A stretch of DNA of 64,000 nucleotides, from positions 1 to 64,000 of the forward strand of contig CAJXWZ010000016.1 of the NCBI GenBank assembly GCA_913062815.1, read 5' to 3'. This document shows, piece after piece, positions 46,232 to 57,684 of this stretch; positions within the stretch are counted from its first letter, which is position 1; each line of letters opens with the position of its first letter. The position numbers were made by a program, and so were the translations under genes. The notes beneath the pieces were generated by a model. It saw only the letters and a program-made list of their open reading frames with translations. It searched no databases and was not told the origin of the DNA. The DNA is from an uncultured Colwellia sp. Its GTDB lineage: Bacteria > Pseudomonadota > Gammaproteobacteria > Enterobacterales > Alteromonadaceae.

Positions 46232-48868
46232 GTGACCAATATTCCTCTGGGAAATAACATAGTCCCTCAGCATTTTATTGACAGCTTAGCAATTAGCCAA
46301 ACAAATCTATCTACTAGGGATATTTGTCAATTAAGCTTAGCTTTTAATGACTGGTTAAAATCAGCTTTTGGCGAAACCGATGTTAATGACTTACTGAATG
46401 CTCGCGCTGTTTTTGTTGACTCTATTCTTGCAAAATTATGGTGCCAACACCAACTGGATGAGTTTCAAATAAGCTTAATCGCCGTTGGCGGCTATGGCCG
46501 TGGTGAATTACACCCCTATTCAGACGTGGATATACTCTTACTAACACAAACAGACATAGAACTTGAATTAGAAGAACGGATATCAAGTTTTATAACTCAA
46601 CTGTGGGATATAAAACTTGATATTGGTCACAGCGTTCGTTGTGTAAAAGAATGCCTGAAACAAGCTATTAATGACGTTACTGTTGCCACAAATTTGATGG
46701 AAATGAGGCAGATAGCTGGCAATGAAACCTTAACCCAACAATTACTACCGTTATTAAATGAAGATGTCTTCTGGACTTCAGAAAAATTCTTTATTGCCAA
46801 AAGAGCAGAGCAAGAGAAACGTCACCAGCAATACCATGGCGCAGCATATACTTTAGAGCCAAATATTAAAGCCAGTCCAGGTGGTTTACGTGATATCCAA
46901 ACTATTGCTTGGGTTGCCAAACGTCATTTCCTTGCTGATTCTTTAGAGGAGCTCGTTCAGCATAAGTACCTTTACCCTAATGAGCTAGCCGAATTAATAG
47001 AAGCACAAGATTACTTATGGCGTATGCGATTTGCACTACATTTTGTTGCCAAACGAAGTGAAAATCGATTGCTATTTGATTACCAAGCAGATGTTGCCAA
47101 AATGATGGGATTTGGGGATGAAGGTAAAGCCCCTGTTGAACGCATGATGAAACGTTTCTTTAGAATTATCGCAAGGGTTGGTGAGCTAAACACTATTTTA
47201 TTACAGCGTTTTAAACAGGAAATTATTCATGATCCTGAGCAATCAATTAGTAAAACTATCAACCAAGATTTTGAATTAGTAAATAAACTAATTAACACCA
47301 CTAATAATAGAATTTTCATGCGACCGGCTAAAATGATTGAAATGTTTTTGATTATTGCTCAAGAGCCTGAAATAAAGGGAATACATTCTCATACTTTACG
47401 CTTAATGCGTAATGCTCGCAGACGATTGATCTCAGGGTTAATAGACTATGCCCAATGTCGTCGTATTTTCATGCAAATAATCAAGCATCCGCGTGGGTTA
47501 GGCCTGGCATTCAACTTGATGCATCGTCACGGCATTATTGGCTCTTATTTACCTTTATGGCGTAATATTGTTGGTCAAATGCAGTTTGATTTATTTCATG
47601 CTTATTCGGTAGATGAACACAGCTATAGAGTTGTAAAAAATCTTTATCAATTTAGCCAAAAAGAACACAACCACAAATATCCGCTGTGTAGTAAAATAAT
47701 GCAGAAAATCCGCAAACCTGAAGTATTGTATCTTTCTGGTATTTTTCACGATATTGCTAAAGGACGTGGCGGAGATCACGCTAAATTAGGTGCTGTAGAC
47801 GCCTTACTTTTTTGTCAATCTCACCAAGTGAGTAAGCATGATAGTAATATGGTGTCTTGGTTAGTAGAAAATCACTTGCTGATGTCGGTTACTGCGCAAC
47901 GTCGTGATATTCATGATGAAAATGTTATTCGTACTTTTGGTGAAATTGTACGTGATGAAGCGCATCTTGATTACTTATATTGCTTAACTGTTGCCGATAT
48001 GCGTGCCACCAATGAAAGCTTATGGAATAGTTGGAAAGCTAATTTATTGCACGATTTGTATTTTAATACCTTGCGAGCATTTCGTCGCGGTTTATCAAAG
48101 CCAGTAGAAACTCGTTCTAAAATTAGAGAGAATCAACAACAAGCTTTAGACATTTTAGCCAACAGCGAAATAGATAAACGCCAACTAACCGCGTTGTGGC
48201 AAGAGTTTAGGGTAGACTATTTTCTTCGCTACTCACCAGAACAAATTGCCCGACATTGTGAACGTATCATAGGTCATGATCGCGCTGAGCCACTTGTTAT
48301 CATTAGCTCAAAACCCTATCGCGGTGGTACAGAAGTTTTTGTTTTTTCCAAAGAGAAAATCAACACTTTCGCGAATACTGTTGAATTATTAGGGATGAAA
48401 AAGCTATCAATTCATGACGCCAAAATCATTACCACTAAGACAGGCTACACAGTTAATACTTTTATTATCTTAGATTCGCGCGGCAAAGCCTTAAAAGAGA
48501 GTTATCAAACGATTGAGATTACACAGGCATTGAGCAATAAGTTAAAACAGGATAATTACTGTGAAATACCATTACAACCCGCACGTAGAGAAGTTAAGCA
48601 GTTTAAATTTAAACCCAAGGTTAGCTTCATTAAAATTAATGCTAAAAGCAAAACCATGATTGAAATTATTGCTCTCGATAGACCGGGTTTACTTAGTAAT
48701 ATAGCTCAAGTATTTCAGCGACTACAAATTAATATACATTCAGCAAAAATAACAACTTTCGGTGAAAAAGCCGATGATGTTTTTACCATATCTACCAGTG
48801 ATAATATGGCACTAACGGTAGAAGAAAAGCAACAACTTGCTGAAAAGTTAAGCCAAGAAATAGATTAA
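46232..48868 (+). CDS. glnD: PII uridylyltransferase / uridylyl-removing enzyme
   Basis: Nitrogen sensor that uridylylates PII when glutamine is low and removes UMP when it is high. The 878-residue protein has an N-terminal nucleotidyltransferase domain ([15 protein letters not shown], residues 86-100, catalytic Asp98 and Asp100), a GlnD-type linker, an HD phosphohydrolase domain ([20 protein letters not shown]), and two C-terminal ACT domains ([20 protein letters not shown] and [20 protein letters not shown]). The start is GTG at 46232 with AGGT seven bases upstream. It lies between map and dapD, the conserved order. Confidence 0.98.
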   Translation: MTNIPLGNNIVPQHFIDSLAISQTNLSTRDICQLSLAFNDWLKSAFGETDVNDLLNARAVFVDSILAKLWCQHQLDEFQISLIAVGGYGRGELHPYSDVDILLLTQTDIELELEERISSFITQLWDIKLDIGHSVRCVKECLKQAINDVTVATNLMEMRQIAGNETLTQQLLPLLNEDVFWTSEKFFIAKRAEQEKRHQQYHGAAYTLEPNIKASPGGLRDIQTIAWVAKRHFLADSLEELVQHKYLYPNELAELIEAQDYLWRMRFALHFVAKRSENRLLFDYQADVAKMMGFGDEGKAPVERMMKRFFRIIARVGELNTILLQRFKQEIIHDPEQSISKTINQDFELVNKLINTTNNRIFMRPAKMIEMFLIIAQEPEIKGIHSHTLRLMRNARRRLISGLIDYAQCRRIFMQIIKHPRGLGLAFNLMHRHGIIGSYLPLWRNIVGQMQFDLFHAYSVDEHSYRVVKNLYQFSQKEHNHKYPLCSKIMQKIRKPEVLYLSGIFHDIAKGRGGDHAKLGAVDALLFCQSHQVSKHDSNMVSWLVENHLLMSVTAQRRDIHDENVIRTFGEIVRDEAHLDYLYCLTVADMRATNESLWNSWKANLLHDLYFNTLRAFRRGLSKPVETRSKIRENQQQALDILANSEIDKRQLTALWQEFRVDYFLRYSPEQIARHCERIIGHDRAEPLVIISSKPYRGGTEVFVFSKEKINTFANTVELLGMKKLSIHDAKIITTKTGYTVNTFIILDSRGKALKESYQTIEITQALSNKLKQDNYCEIPLQPARREVKQFKFKPKVSFIKINAKSKTMIEIIALDRPGLLSNIAQVFQRLQINIHSAKITTFGEKADDVFTISTSDNMALTVEEKQQLAEKLSQEID

Positions 48869-48910
48869 ATACGATTTAATCTCGAACATAAACATAACAG
48901 GAATTTATAG

Positions 48911-49744
48911 ATGACCGATTTAACAGCACTCTCGGCTACAATTGAAAATGCATTTGAAGACAGAGCCAATATTAGTCCTTCAAGTGTGAAAGCAGAAGTA
49001 AAAACAGCCGTTATCGCCGCATTAGCTGCCCTTAATAATGGCTCAGCTCGTGTTGCAGAAAAAATTGACGGACAGTGGCATGTGCATCAATGGCTAAAAA
49101 AGGCCGTACTATTATCATTCCGTATTTGGGACAACCAAGTCATTGATGGCGCTGAAAGCACCTTCTTTGATAAAGTCCCGATGAAATATGACGGCTATAC
49201 TCAAGCAATGTTTGAAGCAGATGGGGTGCGTGTAGTTCCTGGCGCTTCTGTCCGTACAGGTAGCTTTATTGGTAAAAATGTCGTGGTCATGCCAAGTTTT
49301 GTTAATATTGGTGCTTTTGTTGATGAAGGCTGTATGGTAGATGGCTGGGCCACTGTTGGCTCATGCGCCCAAATAGGTAAGAATGTACATTTATCTGGCG
49401 GTGTTGGCATTGGTGGTGTGTTAGAGCCTTTACAAGCGGGTCCTACGATTATAGAAGACAACTGTTTTATCGGCGCTCGTTCAGAAATTGTTGAAGGGGT
49501 TGTCGTTGAAGAAGGCTCCGTAATCTCTATGGGTGTTTACATTGGTCAAAGCACCCGTATTTATGATAGAGAAACAGATGAGATACACTATGGTCGTGTT
49601 CCTGCGGGCTCGGTTGTTGTACCGGGTAACTTACCTTCAAAATGTGGCAAGTACAGCTTATATGCAGCTATAATTGTGAAAAAAGTCGATGCAAAAACGC
49701 GCGCCAAAACGGGCATAAATGAATTATTGCGTTTAGCAGATTAA
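48911..49744 (+). CDS. dapD: Tetrahydrodipicolinate N-succinyltransferase
   Basis: Succinyl-CoA-dependent step of the lysine/diaminopimelate pathway. The 277-residue protein has a helical N-terminus ([17 protein letters not shown]), [12 protein letters not shown], and a left-handed beta-helix with hexapeptide repeats: [60 protein letters not shown] and the closing [27 protein letters not shown] precedes the ATG. It follows glnD after 42 bases and ends at a hairpin terminator. Confidence 0.98.
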   Translation: MTDLTALSATIENAFEDRANISPSSVKAEVKTAVIAALAALNNGSARVAEKIDGQWHVHQWLKKAVLLSFRIWDNQVIDGAESTFFDKVPMKYDGYTQAMFEADGVRVVPGASVRTGSFIGKNVVVMPSFVNIGAFVDEGCMVDGWATVGSCAQIGKNVHLSGGVGIGGVLEPLQAGPTIIEDNCFIGARSEIVEGVVVEEGSVISMGVYIGQSTRIYDRETDEIHYGRVPAGSVVVPGNLPSKCGKYSLYAAIIVKKVDAKTRAKTGINELLRLAD

Positions 49745-49773
49745 CCGATAATAAACATTCAAATTATAATAGA

Positions 49774-49803
49774 CGGTAGGATGATAATCCTACCGCCTAT
49801 TTT
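49774..49803. terminator. Bidirectional terminator between dapD and the fumarase gene
   Basis: CGGTAGGAT (49774-49782) and ATCCTACCG (49787-49795) form a perfect 9-base-pair stem with a GATA loop between convergent genes. On the plus strand it is followed by CCTATTTTATC; on the minus strand by CTATTATAATTT. It can serve both. Confidence 0.75.
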
Positions 49804-49819
49804 ATCTTAAGCTGATTGA

Positions 49820-51349
49820 TTAGCCTTTCAGTTTAGCGTCTAATTCTTCTATTTTAACTTTCCAAATTGCTGGTCCTGTCACATGTGCTGATTCACCTGA
49901 ACTGTCTACCGCGACAGTCACTGGCATATCTTCTACTTCAAATTCATAAATAGCTTCCATACCTAACTCTTCAAACGCGACAACTTTCGCTTTTTTAATT
50001 GCCTTAGAAACTAAGTAAGCAGCGCCACCGACAGCCATTAGATATACTGATTTATGCTTTTTAATGTTTTCGACCGTTTCTGAGCCACGTTCAGATTTAC
50101 CTATAGAGCCTAAAAGCCCTGTTTGAGAAAGCATTAACTCAGAGAATTTATCCATGCGCGTCGCTGTGGTAGGACCCGCTGGGCCAACGGCTTCATCGCC
50201 TACTGCATCAACTGGACCCACGTAATAAATAAACTTATTAGTAAAATCTACAGGTAACTCTTTGCCGTTAGCTAACATATCAGCAATACGCTTATGGGCA
50301 GCATCACGACCCGTTAAGATAGTACCACTAAGTAATACGGTTTCACCTGTTTTCCACTCTGCAATATCAGCCTTAGTTAAGCCGTCAACATTAACGCGAC
50401 GCACGTTTTCATCGACTTCCCAAGTAATATCTGGCCATTCTTCTAATTTAGGTGGTGCTAAATTAGCCGGACCGGAGCCATCTAAATGGAAATGAACATG
50501 GCGCGTAGCTGCACAATTAGGGATCATCACTACGGGTTTAGAAGCGGCATGGGTTGGAACTGCATTGATCTTCACATCAACAACCGTTGTTAAGCCGCCA
50601 AGGCCTTGAGCACCAATACCCAGTTTATTTACACGTTCAAAAATTTCTAGACGTAATTCTTCTTCAGCATTTTGTGGGCCACAGTCCATTAACTCTTGAA
50701 TGTTAACGGGATCCATTAAGCTTTCTTTCGCCAAAACTCCAGCTTTTTCAGCCGTACCACCTACACCTATACCCAACATACCTGGAGGACACCAACCTGC
50801 CCCCATAGTGGGTAACGTTTTAACAACCCAATCAGCAATGGAATCTGAAGGATTCAACATCACCATCTTGGTTTTGTTTTCACTACCACCGCCTTTTGCT
50901 GCTATCATTATTTCAACTTCATCACCTTCAACTAAGTCAATATGAACAACTGAAGGGGTGTTGTCTTTGGTATTTTTTCGTGCGCCTGTAGGATCAGCAA
51001 CAATTGAAGCACGCAATGGATTATCTGGATTCATATAAGCACGACGTGTGCCTTCATCTACCATTTGCTGAACTGTCATATCAGTTTTATCCCATTTCAC
51101 CGCCATACCTACTTTAACAAAACAAGTAACAATACCCGTATCTTGGCAAATAGGACGTTTACCTGTGGCTGACATTCTTGAATTTATCAGGATCTGTGCG
51201 ATAGCATCTTTTGCCGCTGTATTTTGTTCTTTATGATAGGCTTTTTCTAACGCTTGAATAAAATCTAATGGATGATAGTAAGAGATGTATTGCAGTGCAT
51301 CTTCAATGCTATCGATTAGGTCTTGTTGTTTGATTATTTTATCGGACAT
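49820..51349 (-). CDS. fumA: Class I (iron-sulfur) fumarate hydratase
   Basis: Oxygen-sensitive [4Fe-4S] fumarase of the TCA cycle; hydrates fumarate to malate. The 509-residue protein has the fused alpha and beta regions of the class I family: RMSATGKRPICQDTGIVTCF (cluster Cys), GSENKTKMVMLNPSD, WCPPGMLGIGVGGTAEKAGVLA, MIPNCAATRHVHFHLDGSGPA, and in the beta half LLSGTILTGRDAAHKRIADML, YYVGPVDAVGDEAVGPAGPTTATRMDK and IGKSERG. GCTGAGAGCAAC precedes the ATG. It is single and divergent from pabB. The choice among fumA/fumB-type names is by similarity only. Confidence 0.93.
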   Translation of the reverse strand: MSDKIIKQQDLIDSIEDALQYISYYHPLDFIQALEKAYHKEQNTAAKDAIAQILINSRMSATGKRPICQDTGIVTCFVKVGMAVKWDKTDMTVQQMVDEGTRRAYMNPDNPLRASIVADPTGARKNTKDNTPSVVHIDLVEGDEVEIMIAAKGGGSENKTKMVMLNPSDSIADWVVKTLPTMGAGWCPPGMLGIGVGGTAEKAGVLAKESLMDPVNIQELMDCGPQNAEEELRLEIFERVNKLGIGAQGLGGLTTVVDVKINAVPTHAASKPVVMIPNCAATRHVHFHLDGSGPANLAPPKLEEWPDITWEVDENVRRVNVDGLTKADIAEWKTGETVLLSGTILTGRDAAHKRIADMLANGKELPVDFTNKFIYYVGPVDAVGDEAVGPAGPTTATRMDKFSELMLSQTGLLGSIGKSERGSETVENIKKHKSVYLMAVGGAAYLVSKAIKKAKVVAFEELGMEAIYEFEVEDMPVTVAVDSSGESAHVTGPAIWKVKIEELDAKLKG

Positions 51350-51493
51350 GTTGCTCTCAGCTTTCGTTAAAAGTGTGTATAATCTGCTTACTATTATAAT
51401 AACCTGCTATTTGCACTGCTGCCAGTAGCCACTAGTAGAATAAAAACATTTACCTTATAAATAACCTAACGAATTGCCAGAGTAACTATCACT

Positions 51494-52984
51494 TTGTTTT
51501 CAAAAACTCTTTCTACATTAAAGCCGGTAACCTTATCTGTTAAACCATTAGTTTTAGCCGGTGATATTACGCCATTAACGTTATTTTCATGTTTTGCTCA
51601 CCAACCATGGGCAATATGGTTAGACTCAGGCCAAAGTAAACATATTGATGCCTGCTTTGATATTATTGCTTGGCAGCCAGAAGTAACTTTATGCACAACA
51701 GGAAAACAAACTAAAATACAGCATGCTAAAACCAAGGAAATTGAGATAAGTAACAAGGATCCCCTAAAGTTACTCGATACTTTGCAGCAACAAGTTTTAA
51801 CAAGGTTGGAGCCGGATCAAGAAAACATACCTTTTATGGGCGGTGCCTTAGGCTATTTTTCCTATGATTTAGGCCGTCGTTTTGAAAAACTACCAAAAAT
51901 TGCTGAACAAGATATTAAGGTGCCCGAAATGGCCGTTGGCATATACAGCCAAGCAGTTATCTTTGATCATAAAAAACAACAGTTCTTTTTAGTGTGTCCA
52001 CCAGAAAAGCGTCTAACAATTGAAAACTTACTGCGTGTAAAAATGACAAGCCAAATTAACAGCAATAAAACCAAGTCAACTTTCTCTTTGACATCCAATT
52101 GGCAAAGCAATATGAACAAAGCCAGTTATGTTGAAAAATTTCAGCAAGTCCAAGACTATTTATCAGCGGGTGACTGTTATCAAATCAATTTATCACAACG
52201 TTTTTCTGCAGATTACCAAGGCAATGAATTTCTAGCCTATCAAGAGCTTAGAAAAGAAAATAAAGCCCCCTTTTCTGCTTTTATGCGCATTGATAATGCC
52301 GCTGTGCTAAGTGTATCTCCTGAGCGCTTTTTACAATTAAGGCATGAAAAAGTACAAAGTAAACCGATTAAAGGGACTATGCCGAGAAGTGATGATAAAC
52401 ATCAGGATATGAAAAATGCAATATCACTGAAAAATTCAAGCAAAGACCGCGCTGAGAATGTCATGATTGTTGACTTGCTTCGTAATGATATAGCGAAAGT
52501 TTGCCAACCAAACTCAGTAGTCGTCCCCAAGTTATTCGATATTGAAAGCTTTCCTGCTGTGCACCATTTAGTGAGCACGGTAGAAGGTAAATTAGCTAAG
52601 GAATATAATGCCGGTGATTTATTACGTGGTGCTTTCCCTGGCGGTTCTATTACCGGCGCTCCTAAAATCAGGGCTATGGAGATTATCGAACAATTAGAGC
52701 CGCATAGGCGTAGTGTTTACTGTGGCAGTATTGGCTACCTATCAAGTTGTGGCACTATGGATACCAGTATTACTATTCGTACACTAGTTTGCGAGCAGCG
52801 CAACGATAAACCAACGATGGAGCAACAAAATTCTCAAGAGCAAACTACGGGGAAAATTTATTGTTGGGCTGGCGGGGGATTAGTTGCCGACTCAACAGCA
52901 GATAGCGAATATCAAGAAACGTTTGATAAAGTGAATAGAATTTTACCGGTGTTAAATAACTTTTCTTGCACTGTAGGAGAGTAA
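51494..52984 (+). CDS. pabB: Aminodeoxychorismate synthase component I
   Basis: Converts chorismate plus ammonia to 4-amino-4-deoxychorismate for folate. The 496-residue protein has an N-terminal domain (PWAIWLDSG, MGGALGYFSYDLGRRFE) and the chorismate-binding C-terminal half with VQDYLSAGDCYQINLSQRF, SPERFLQL, KPIKGTMPRS (the PIKGT form of PabB, against PIAGT in anthranilate synthase), ENVMIVDLLRNDIAKV and FPGGSITGAPKIRAMEII. The start is taken as TTG at 51494, since a stop lies 9 codons upstream and the next ATG is far inside. nudL follows after three bases. Confidence 0.93.
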   Translation: MFSKTLSTLKPVTLSVKPLVLAGDITPLTLFSCFAHQPWAIWLDSGQSKHIDACFDIIAWQPEVTLCTTGKQTKIQHAKTKEIEISNKDPLKLLDTLQQQVLTRLEPDQENIPFMGGALGYFSYDLGRRFEKLPKIAEQDIKVPEMAVGIYSQAVIFDHKKQQFFLVCPPEKRLTIENLLRVKMTSQINSNKTKSTFSLTSNWQSNMNKASYVEKFQQVQDYLSAGDCYQINLSQRFSADYQGNEFLAYQELRKENKAPFSAFMRIDNAAVLSVSPERFLQLRHEKVQSKPIKGTMPRSDDKHQDMKNAISLKNSSKDRAENVMIVDLLRNDIAKVCQPNSVVVPKLFDIESFPAVHHLVSTVEGKLAKEYNAGDLLRGAFPGGSITGAPKIRAMEIIEQLEPHRRSVYCGSIGYLSSCGTMDTSITIRTLVCEQRNDKPTMEQQNSQEQTTGKIYCWAGGGLVADSTADSEYQETFDKVNRILPVLNNFSCTVGE

Positions 52985-52987
52985 CAC

Positions 52988-53560
52988 ATGAACAAGGGTG
53001 AATTTTTGACGCGCTTTCACTTAAAACAGTTGGCAGAGTCAAGTCATAACTATCAACATCACGCACCGCTAAAAAAAGCCGCTGTACTCATTGGCTTAAT
53101 AGAAAACCCAGACACAGGACTACAAGTATTACTCACGAAGCGCTCAAGCCACTTAAAACATCACCCTTCACAAATAAGTTTTCCGGGCGGAAAAGCTGAA
53201 CTAGATGATAAAAGTTTAGTTGAAACAGCCTTAAGAGAAGCCTATGAAGAAATAGGCTTAGCACCTCAAGCTGTCACTGTCATAGGTCAACTTCCCCACT
53301 ATGAAGTCATTAGTGGCTATCAAGTAACGCCAATTGTCGGCATAATTGATCATCAGCAAACTTACCAGCAAGATGAAAATGAAGTTGCTGAAATATTCCA
53401 AGCACCATTACAACATTTTCTGCAAAGAAATAACCATCACTGTTTTCGTGTATATCGAAACGGTCGTTATCTGAACATCCACTTTTACCCATACAAGCAC
53501 TATAATATATGGGGTGCAACCGCTGCTATGCTAAAAGATTTAATAGAACATATTAAATAG
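52988..53560 (+). CDS. nudL: CoA pyrophosphatase (NUDIX)
   Basis: NUDIX hydrolase that cuts coenzyme A to phosphopantetheine and 3',5'-ADP. The 190-residue protein has the CoA-specific motif LLTKRSSHLKHHPSQISFPGG directly before the NUDIX box GGKAELDDKSLVETALREAYEEIGL (written in two parts here: GGKAELDDKS and LREAYEEIGL). HYEVISGYQVTPIVGII and NIWGATAAML follow, as in E. coli YeaB/NudL. It is three bases after pabB with TAGGAGAGT upstream; the pabB-nudL pair is conserved. Confidence 0.95.
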   Translation: MNKGEFLTRFHLKQLAESSHNYQHHAPLKKAAVLIGLIENPDTGLQVLLTKRSSHLKHHPSQISFPGGKAELDDKSLVETALREAYEEIGLAPQAVTVIGQLPHYEVISGYQVTPIVGIIDHQQTYQQDENEVAEIFQAPLQHFLQRNNHHCFRVYRNGRYLNIHFYPYKHYNIWGATAAMLKDLIEHIK

Positions 53561-53623
53561 TAGCGCTTGATTTTTTACAGTTTCGTTATAACTTATCGGT
53601 AATTTGCACTAATATTTGATTTT

Positions 53624-53652
53624 AATAATGATAACTTTCAGTTATCATTATT
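53624..53652. promoter_or_regulatory. Perfect palindrome upstream of sdaA, Fur-box-like
   Basis: AATAATGATAACT, loop TTC, AGTTATCATTATT: a perfect 13-base-pair inverted repeat 54 bases before the sdaA ATG and 63 after nudL. Each half matches 10 of 12 positions of the Fur half-site GATAATGATAAT, but the spacing differs from the 19-base consensus. It has no T run, so is a weak terminator candidate for nudL. It could be an operator for sdaA. Confidence 0.5.
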
Positions 53653-53705
53653 CATATTAATTTCAGCAGAAAACCTGATTTTCAAAATTTTATTCGGAAA
53701 TAGTT

Positions 53706-55082
53706 ATGATTAGTGTATTTGATATGTTTTCCATTGGTATAGGCCCTTCTAGTTCACATACCGTTGGCCCAATGAAAGCAGCCAAATTGTTTGTAGATGA
53801 ACTACAAAAACAAAACAAGCTGTTCACTATAGACCGCGTCAAGTGTGAGCTATTTGGTTCATTAGGACAAACAGGCATTGGTCACGGTACTGGCAAAGCT
53901 GTAATATTAGGTTTATCTGGTGAAATGCCTGAATCTATTCCCGTTGACTCTATTGACCTTATTCTAGCTGACGTCGTAGCGAGTCAAAACATTCAGTTAG
54001 CTGGCGTCCATAGCGTTGACTTCCCTAAAGATAATGCCATTATTTATCACCGCAGAAAATCATTACCTGCACATGCGAATGCCATGACAATTTTTGCCTA
54101 CCAAGGTGACACGGTTGTACTTGAGAAAACCTATTACTCTATCGGCGGCGGTTTTATTGTAGAAGATTGTGATTTTGAAAAAGAAAAGGATAAGGCCTTA
54201 TCTTTACACGCTAACATTAACAGACCTCATAAATTTACTAATGCCGCAGAATTACTCGCTTTAGCGCAAGAAAGCGGTTTAAGCATCAGTACTATGATGA
54301 TGAATAATGAAAAGTGCTTAAATGATGAGGCAACAATCCGTAGTCAGTTAATTGATATTTGGCAAGCCATGCTCAGTAGTGTAGAACGTGGTATGTGTAC
54401 TGAAGGTATTCTTCCAGGTGGCCTAAAGGTAACTCGCAGAGCACCCGCACTACACCGAACATTGAAAGTAGAGCAGTCAAACGATCCATTAAGCGCGATG
54501 GACTGGGTCAACCTATTCGCGCTAGCGGTTAATGAAGAAAATGCTGCTGGTAGTCGAGTGGTAACTGCGCCAACGAATGGAGCCGCAGGCATAATTCCAG
54601 CCGTCTTGTGTTATTACGATAAATTTGTACAGCCTGTGACGGATGATGATTGCATTCGCTATTTACTTACCGCCGCAGCGATAGGTATTTTATACAAAAC
54701 AAATGCATCAATATCCGGTGCAGAAGTAGGTTGTCAGGGAGAAGTTGGTGTCGCTTGTTCAATGGCGGCCGGTGCACTTACGGAATTAATGGGTGGTACC
54801 CCTACCCAAGTTGAAAATGCGGCAGAAATAGGTATGGAGCATAACTTAGGTTTAACTTGTGATCCCGTTGGCGGGTTAGTTCAGGTACCTTGTATTGAAC
54901 GAAATGCCATGGGTTCAGTAAAAGCAATTAATGCATCACGCTTAGCTTTACGTGGCACTGGAACTCAAAAAGTTTCTTTGGATAAAGTTATCAAAACCAT
55001 GTGGGAAACAGGTAATGATATGAAAACTAAATATAAAGAAACTTCTCGAGGTGGCTTGGCGGTAAACATTATTGAATGTTAG
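53706..55082 (+). CDS. sdaA: L-serine ammonia-lyase (Fe-S type)
   Basis: Deaminates L-serine to pyruvate using a [4Fe-4S] cluster. The 458-residue single-chain enzyme has the beta domain at the N-terminus ([21 protein letters not shown]) and the alpha domain with [55 protein letters not shown] and [21 protein letters not shown], which supply the cluster cysteines. It is single, bounded by a palindrome upstream and a hairpin terminator downstream. With SstT (21.6 kb) it forms a plausible serine-use route. Confidence 0.96.
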   Translation: MISVFDMFSIGIGPSSSHTVGPMKAAKLFVDELQKQNKLFTIDRVKCELFGSLGQTGIGHGTGKAVILGLSGEMPESIPVDSIDLILADVVASQNIQLAGVHSVDFPKDNAIIYHRRKSLPAHANAMTIFAYQGDTVVLEKTYYSIGGGFIVEDCDFEKEKDKALSLHANINRPHKFTNAAELLALAQESGLSISTMMMNNEKCLNDEATIRSQLIDIWQAMLSSVERGMCTEGILPGGLKVTRRAPALHRTLKVEQSNDPLSAMDWVNLFALAVNEENAAGSRVVTAPTNGAAGIIPAVLCYYDKFVQPVTDDDCIRYLLTAAAIGILYKTNASISGAEVGCQGEVGVACSMAAGALTELMGGTPTQVENAAEIGMEHNLGLTCDPVGGLVQVPCIERNAMGSVKAINASRLALRGTGTQKVSLDKVIKTMWETGNDMKTKYKETSRGGLAVNIIEC

Positions 55083-55092
55083 CGTTTAGTAA

Positions 55093-55128
55093 TTTAGCTC
55101 GGTAATATCATCATATTGCCGAGCTAAA
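55093..55128. terminator. Terminator between sdaA and cysB
   Basis: TTTAGCTCGGTAATAT and ATATTGCCGAGCTAAA form a 16-base-pair stem (one G-T wobble) with a CATC loop between these convergent genes. There is no long T run, but the strong stem lies 10 bases after sdaA and 13 before the cysB end. Confidence 0.7.
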
Positions 55129-55141
55129 TATAATTACCAAT

Positions 55142-56125
<984 letters not shown>

Positions 56126-56401
56126 TCAGGAATTTTCTTAGACCAAAATAATATACTTAATCGAAAATTTATACCATAATTAATTCGATTTTTTATAAAT
56201 TTATTTTAACGTTTAAGTGAATTTCACTAAAGATCGTTTTAGGCTAGCTTATCCTTTACACTTAATTAACAACTTTTCTTTCTATTAACAAAATAAAAAC
56301 AGCCTAATCCAAAAGTTATCCTTTGCTAACCATAACATTTTTTGTAGACTGCTATAATCTGAGTAAATAGTTGTTCACATTATTAAAATAAGAGCTTTAT
56401 T

Positions 56402-57169
56402 ATGATTGCCATTATTGTAGGTTTAATTGTTGCCTTAATTATTTTTGTTGTTGTTGTGAGTGGTATACAGCAACATAAAGAAAAACAAGAAGCAGAAAAA
56501 AGAGTAAAGGTTGCAAAACAAAAAGCTATTATTGATGAAAGCGAAGAGCTACTTCTTAATTTAGCCAGTTTACCTTCGAGTCCCAATTTAGTTAAAATTT
56601 TAAATAGAAGATGTTTAAATGCTGCTAAAGCGATGAAAGGATTAATGCCTAATGTAAAAGGCATTAAGAGCAAAGTTAACGAATTGACCGCACGCTATGA
56701 TGCTGCTGATGATTTAGCAGCAACTCAAGCTAATGACGATAATTTTGTATTGCCAGATAATGATCAACAAATATTAGCTATCCTACAATGTATTAAAAAA
56801 ATTCGTGCGACATTAAAATCAGAACAAAGTAAAGGCACCTTAGATGCACAAACCTTCACCCAAGAAGATCAACGCCTAGACTCAATGCAATTAAAAATCA
56901 ACATTGAAAGCTTAGTTAAAAGAGGCTCTCAGGCACAAAGCAAGGATATGTTAGGCTCATCTCGTCAATACTTTGAAAAAGCATTACAAACTTTAGCTAG
57001 CCACCCAGTTAGCTCTGAATATACTAAAAGTAAACACGCTGAAATAACCCAACAATTAGCAGAAATAACAGAATCTCTAAAAGTGACCAATGCTTCTGAT
57101 GCCGCCAAAAAAGCTAAAAATGAAGAAGATGAATTGGATGTACTATTTCAACCGAAAAAGAAATGGTAG
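56402..57169 (+). CDS. Membrane-anchored helical protein of unknown function
   Basis: A 255-residue protein with one N-terminal transmembrane helix (MIAIIVGLIVALIIFVVVVS) followed by a charged, strongly helical body with coiled-coil potential (QQHKEKQEAEKRVKVAKQKAI; residues 20-60) and repeated Lys/Glu/Gln-rich segments to the C-terminus (EEDELDVLFQPKKKW). No enzyme motif is seen. A TATAAT at 56353-56358 lies 44 bases upstream. Similar anchored proteins sit between cysB and topA in Alteromonadales, but I cannot name the family. A terminator follows. Confidence 0.75.
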   Translation: MIAIIVGLIVALIIFVVVVSGIQQHKEKQEAEKRVKVAKQKAIIDESEELLLNLASLPSSPNLVKILNRRCLNAAKAMKGLMPNVKGIKSKVNELTARYDAADDLAATQANDDNFVLPDNDQQILAILQCIKKIRATLKSEQSKGTLDAQTFTQEDQRLDSMQLKINIESLVKRGSQAQSKDMLGSSRQYFEKALQTLASHPVSSEYTKSKHAEITQQLAEITESLKVTNASDAAKKAKNEEDELDVLFQPKKKW

Positions 57170-57196
57170 CCTAGAGGTGTTAAAATTGACAAGCCT

Positions 57197-57220
57197 AAGC
57201 CAGCAACTGCTGGCTTTTTT
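57197..57220 (+). terminator. Terminator after the anchored helical protein gene
   Basis: GCCAGC (57199-57204), loop AACT, GCTGGC (57209-57214), extended by AA/TT at the base, then six T residues. A clear intrinsic terminator. Confidence 0.9.
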
Positions 57221-57251
57221 ATGAAATATTTAACCAACTTATACCATTAAT

Positions 57252-57623
57252 ATGCTCAACAAAATTTATTCCATCACCTTGCCCTCCTTTCTCCGTAGAA
57301 CAATGAAAGCATATGCATTAAAAGGATGTATAAGAGAGCAAGGTTGTGAACTACACCGTATTGGCCGCTCACGCAATTGGCAACTCAAAGCAAACTTCGA
57401 ACAAATACAGGCAATCATTGCCTTCATTGATTTATCTGCCGAGCCAAGCTGGCAATGGTTAATTAAGCTGTTAAAAAGCAAGTACCTGCATCTAAGTCAC
57501 GATGAGTTAGTTAAAATAGCATCTATGTTAGAGGAGGTTACTGTAAGTGCATTAATTGCCAGAAGTGACTGTACTATTGCTCAGGCTAGACGGGTTATCG
57601 ATGAATTGGAAGGGTTGGATTAA
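57252..57623 (+). CDS. RRF_GI-like small protein (ribosome recycling factor family by name)
   Basis: A 123-residue protein with ITLPSFLRRTMKAYALKG near the start and RIGRSRNWQLKANFEQIQAI in the middle. From memory, an LPSLIHR-like and a GRSRNWQL-like motif define the gammaproteobacterial Pfam family RRF_GI, about 130 residues. Despite that name it has no similarity to Frr that I can see. The C-terminal half is helical, with VSALIARSDCTIAQARRVIDELEGL like a helix-turn-helix. Its function is unknown. It is convergent with topA. Confidence 0.65.
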   Translation: MLNKIYSITLPSFLRRTMKAYALKGCIREQGCELHRIGRSRNWQLKANFEQIQAIIAFIDLSAEPSWQWLIKLLKSKYLHLSHDELVKIASMLEEVTVSALIARSDCTIAQARRVIDELEGLD

Positions 57624-57684
57624 AATGTAGGCCAAAATTTAAGAACGACGATCCTTTACAAATTTTAACCTACATTAATACTGC

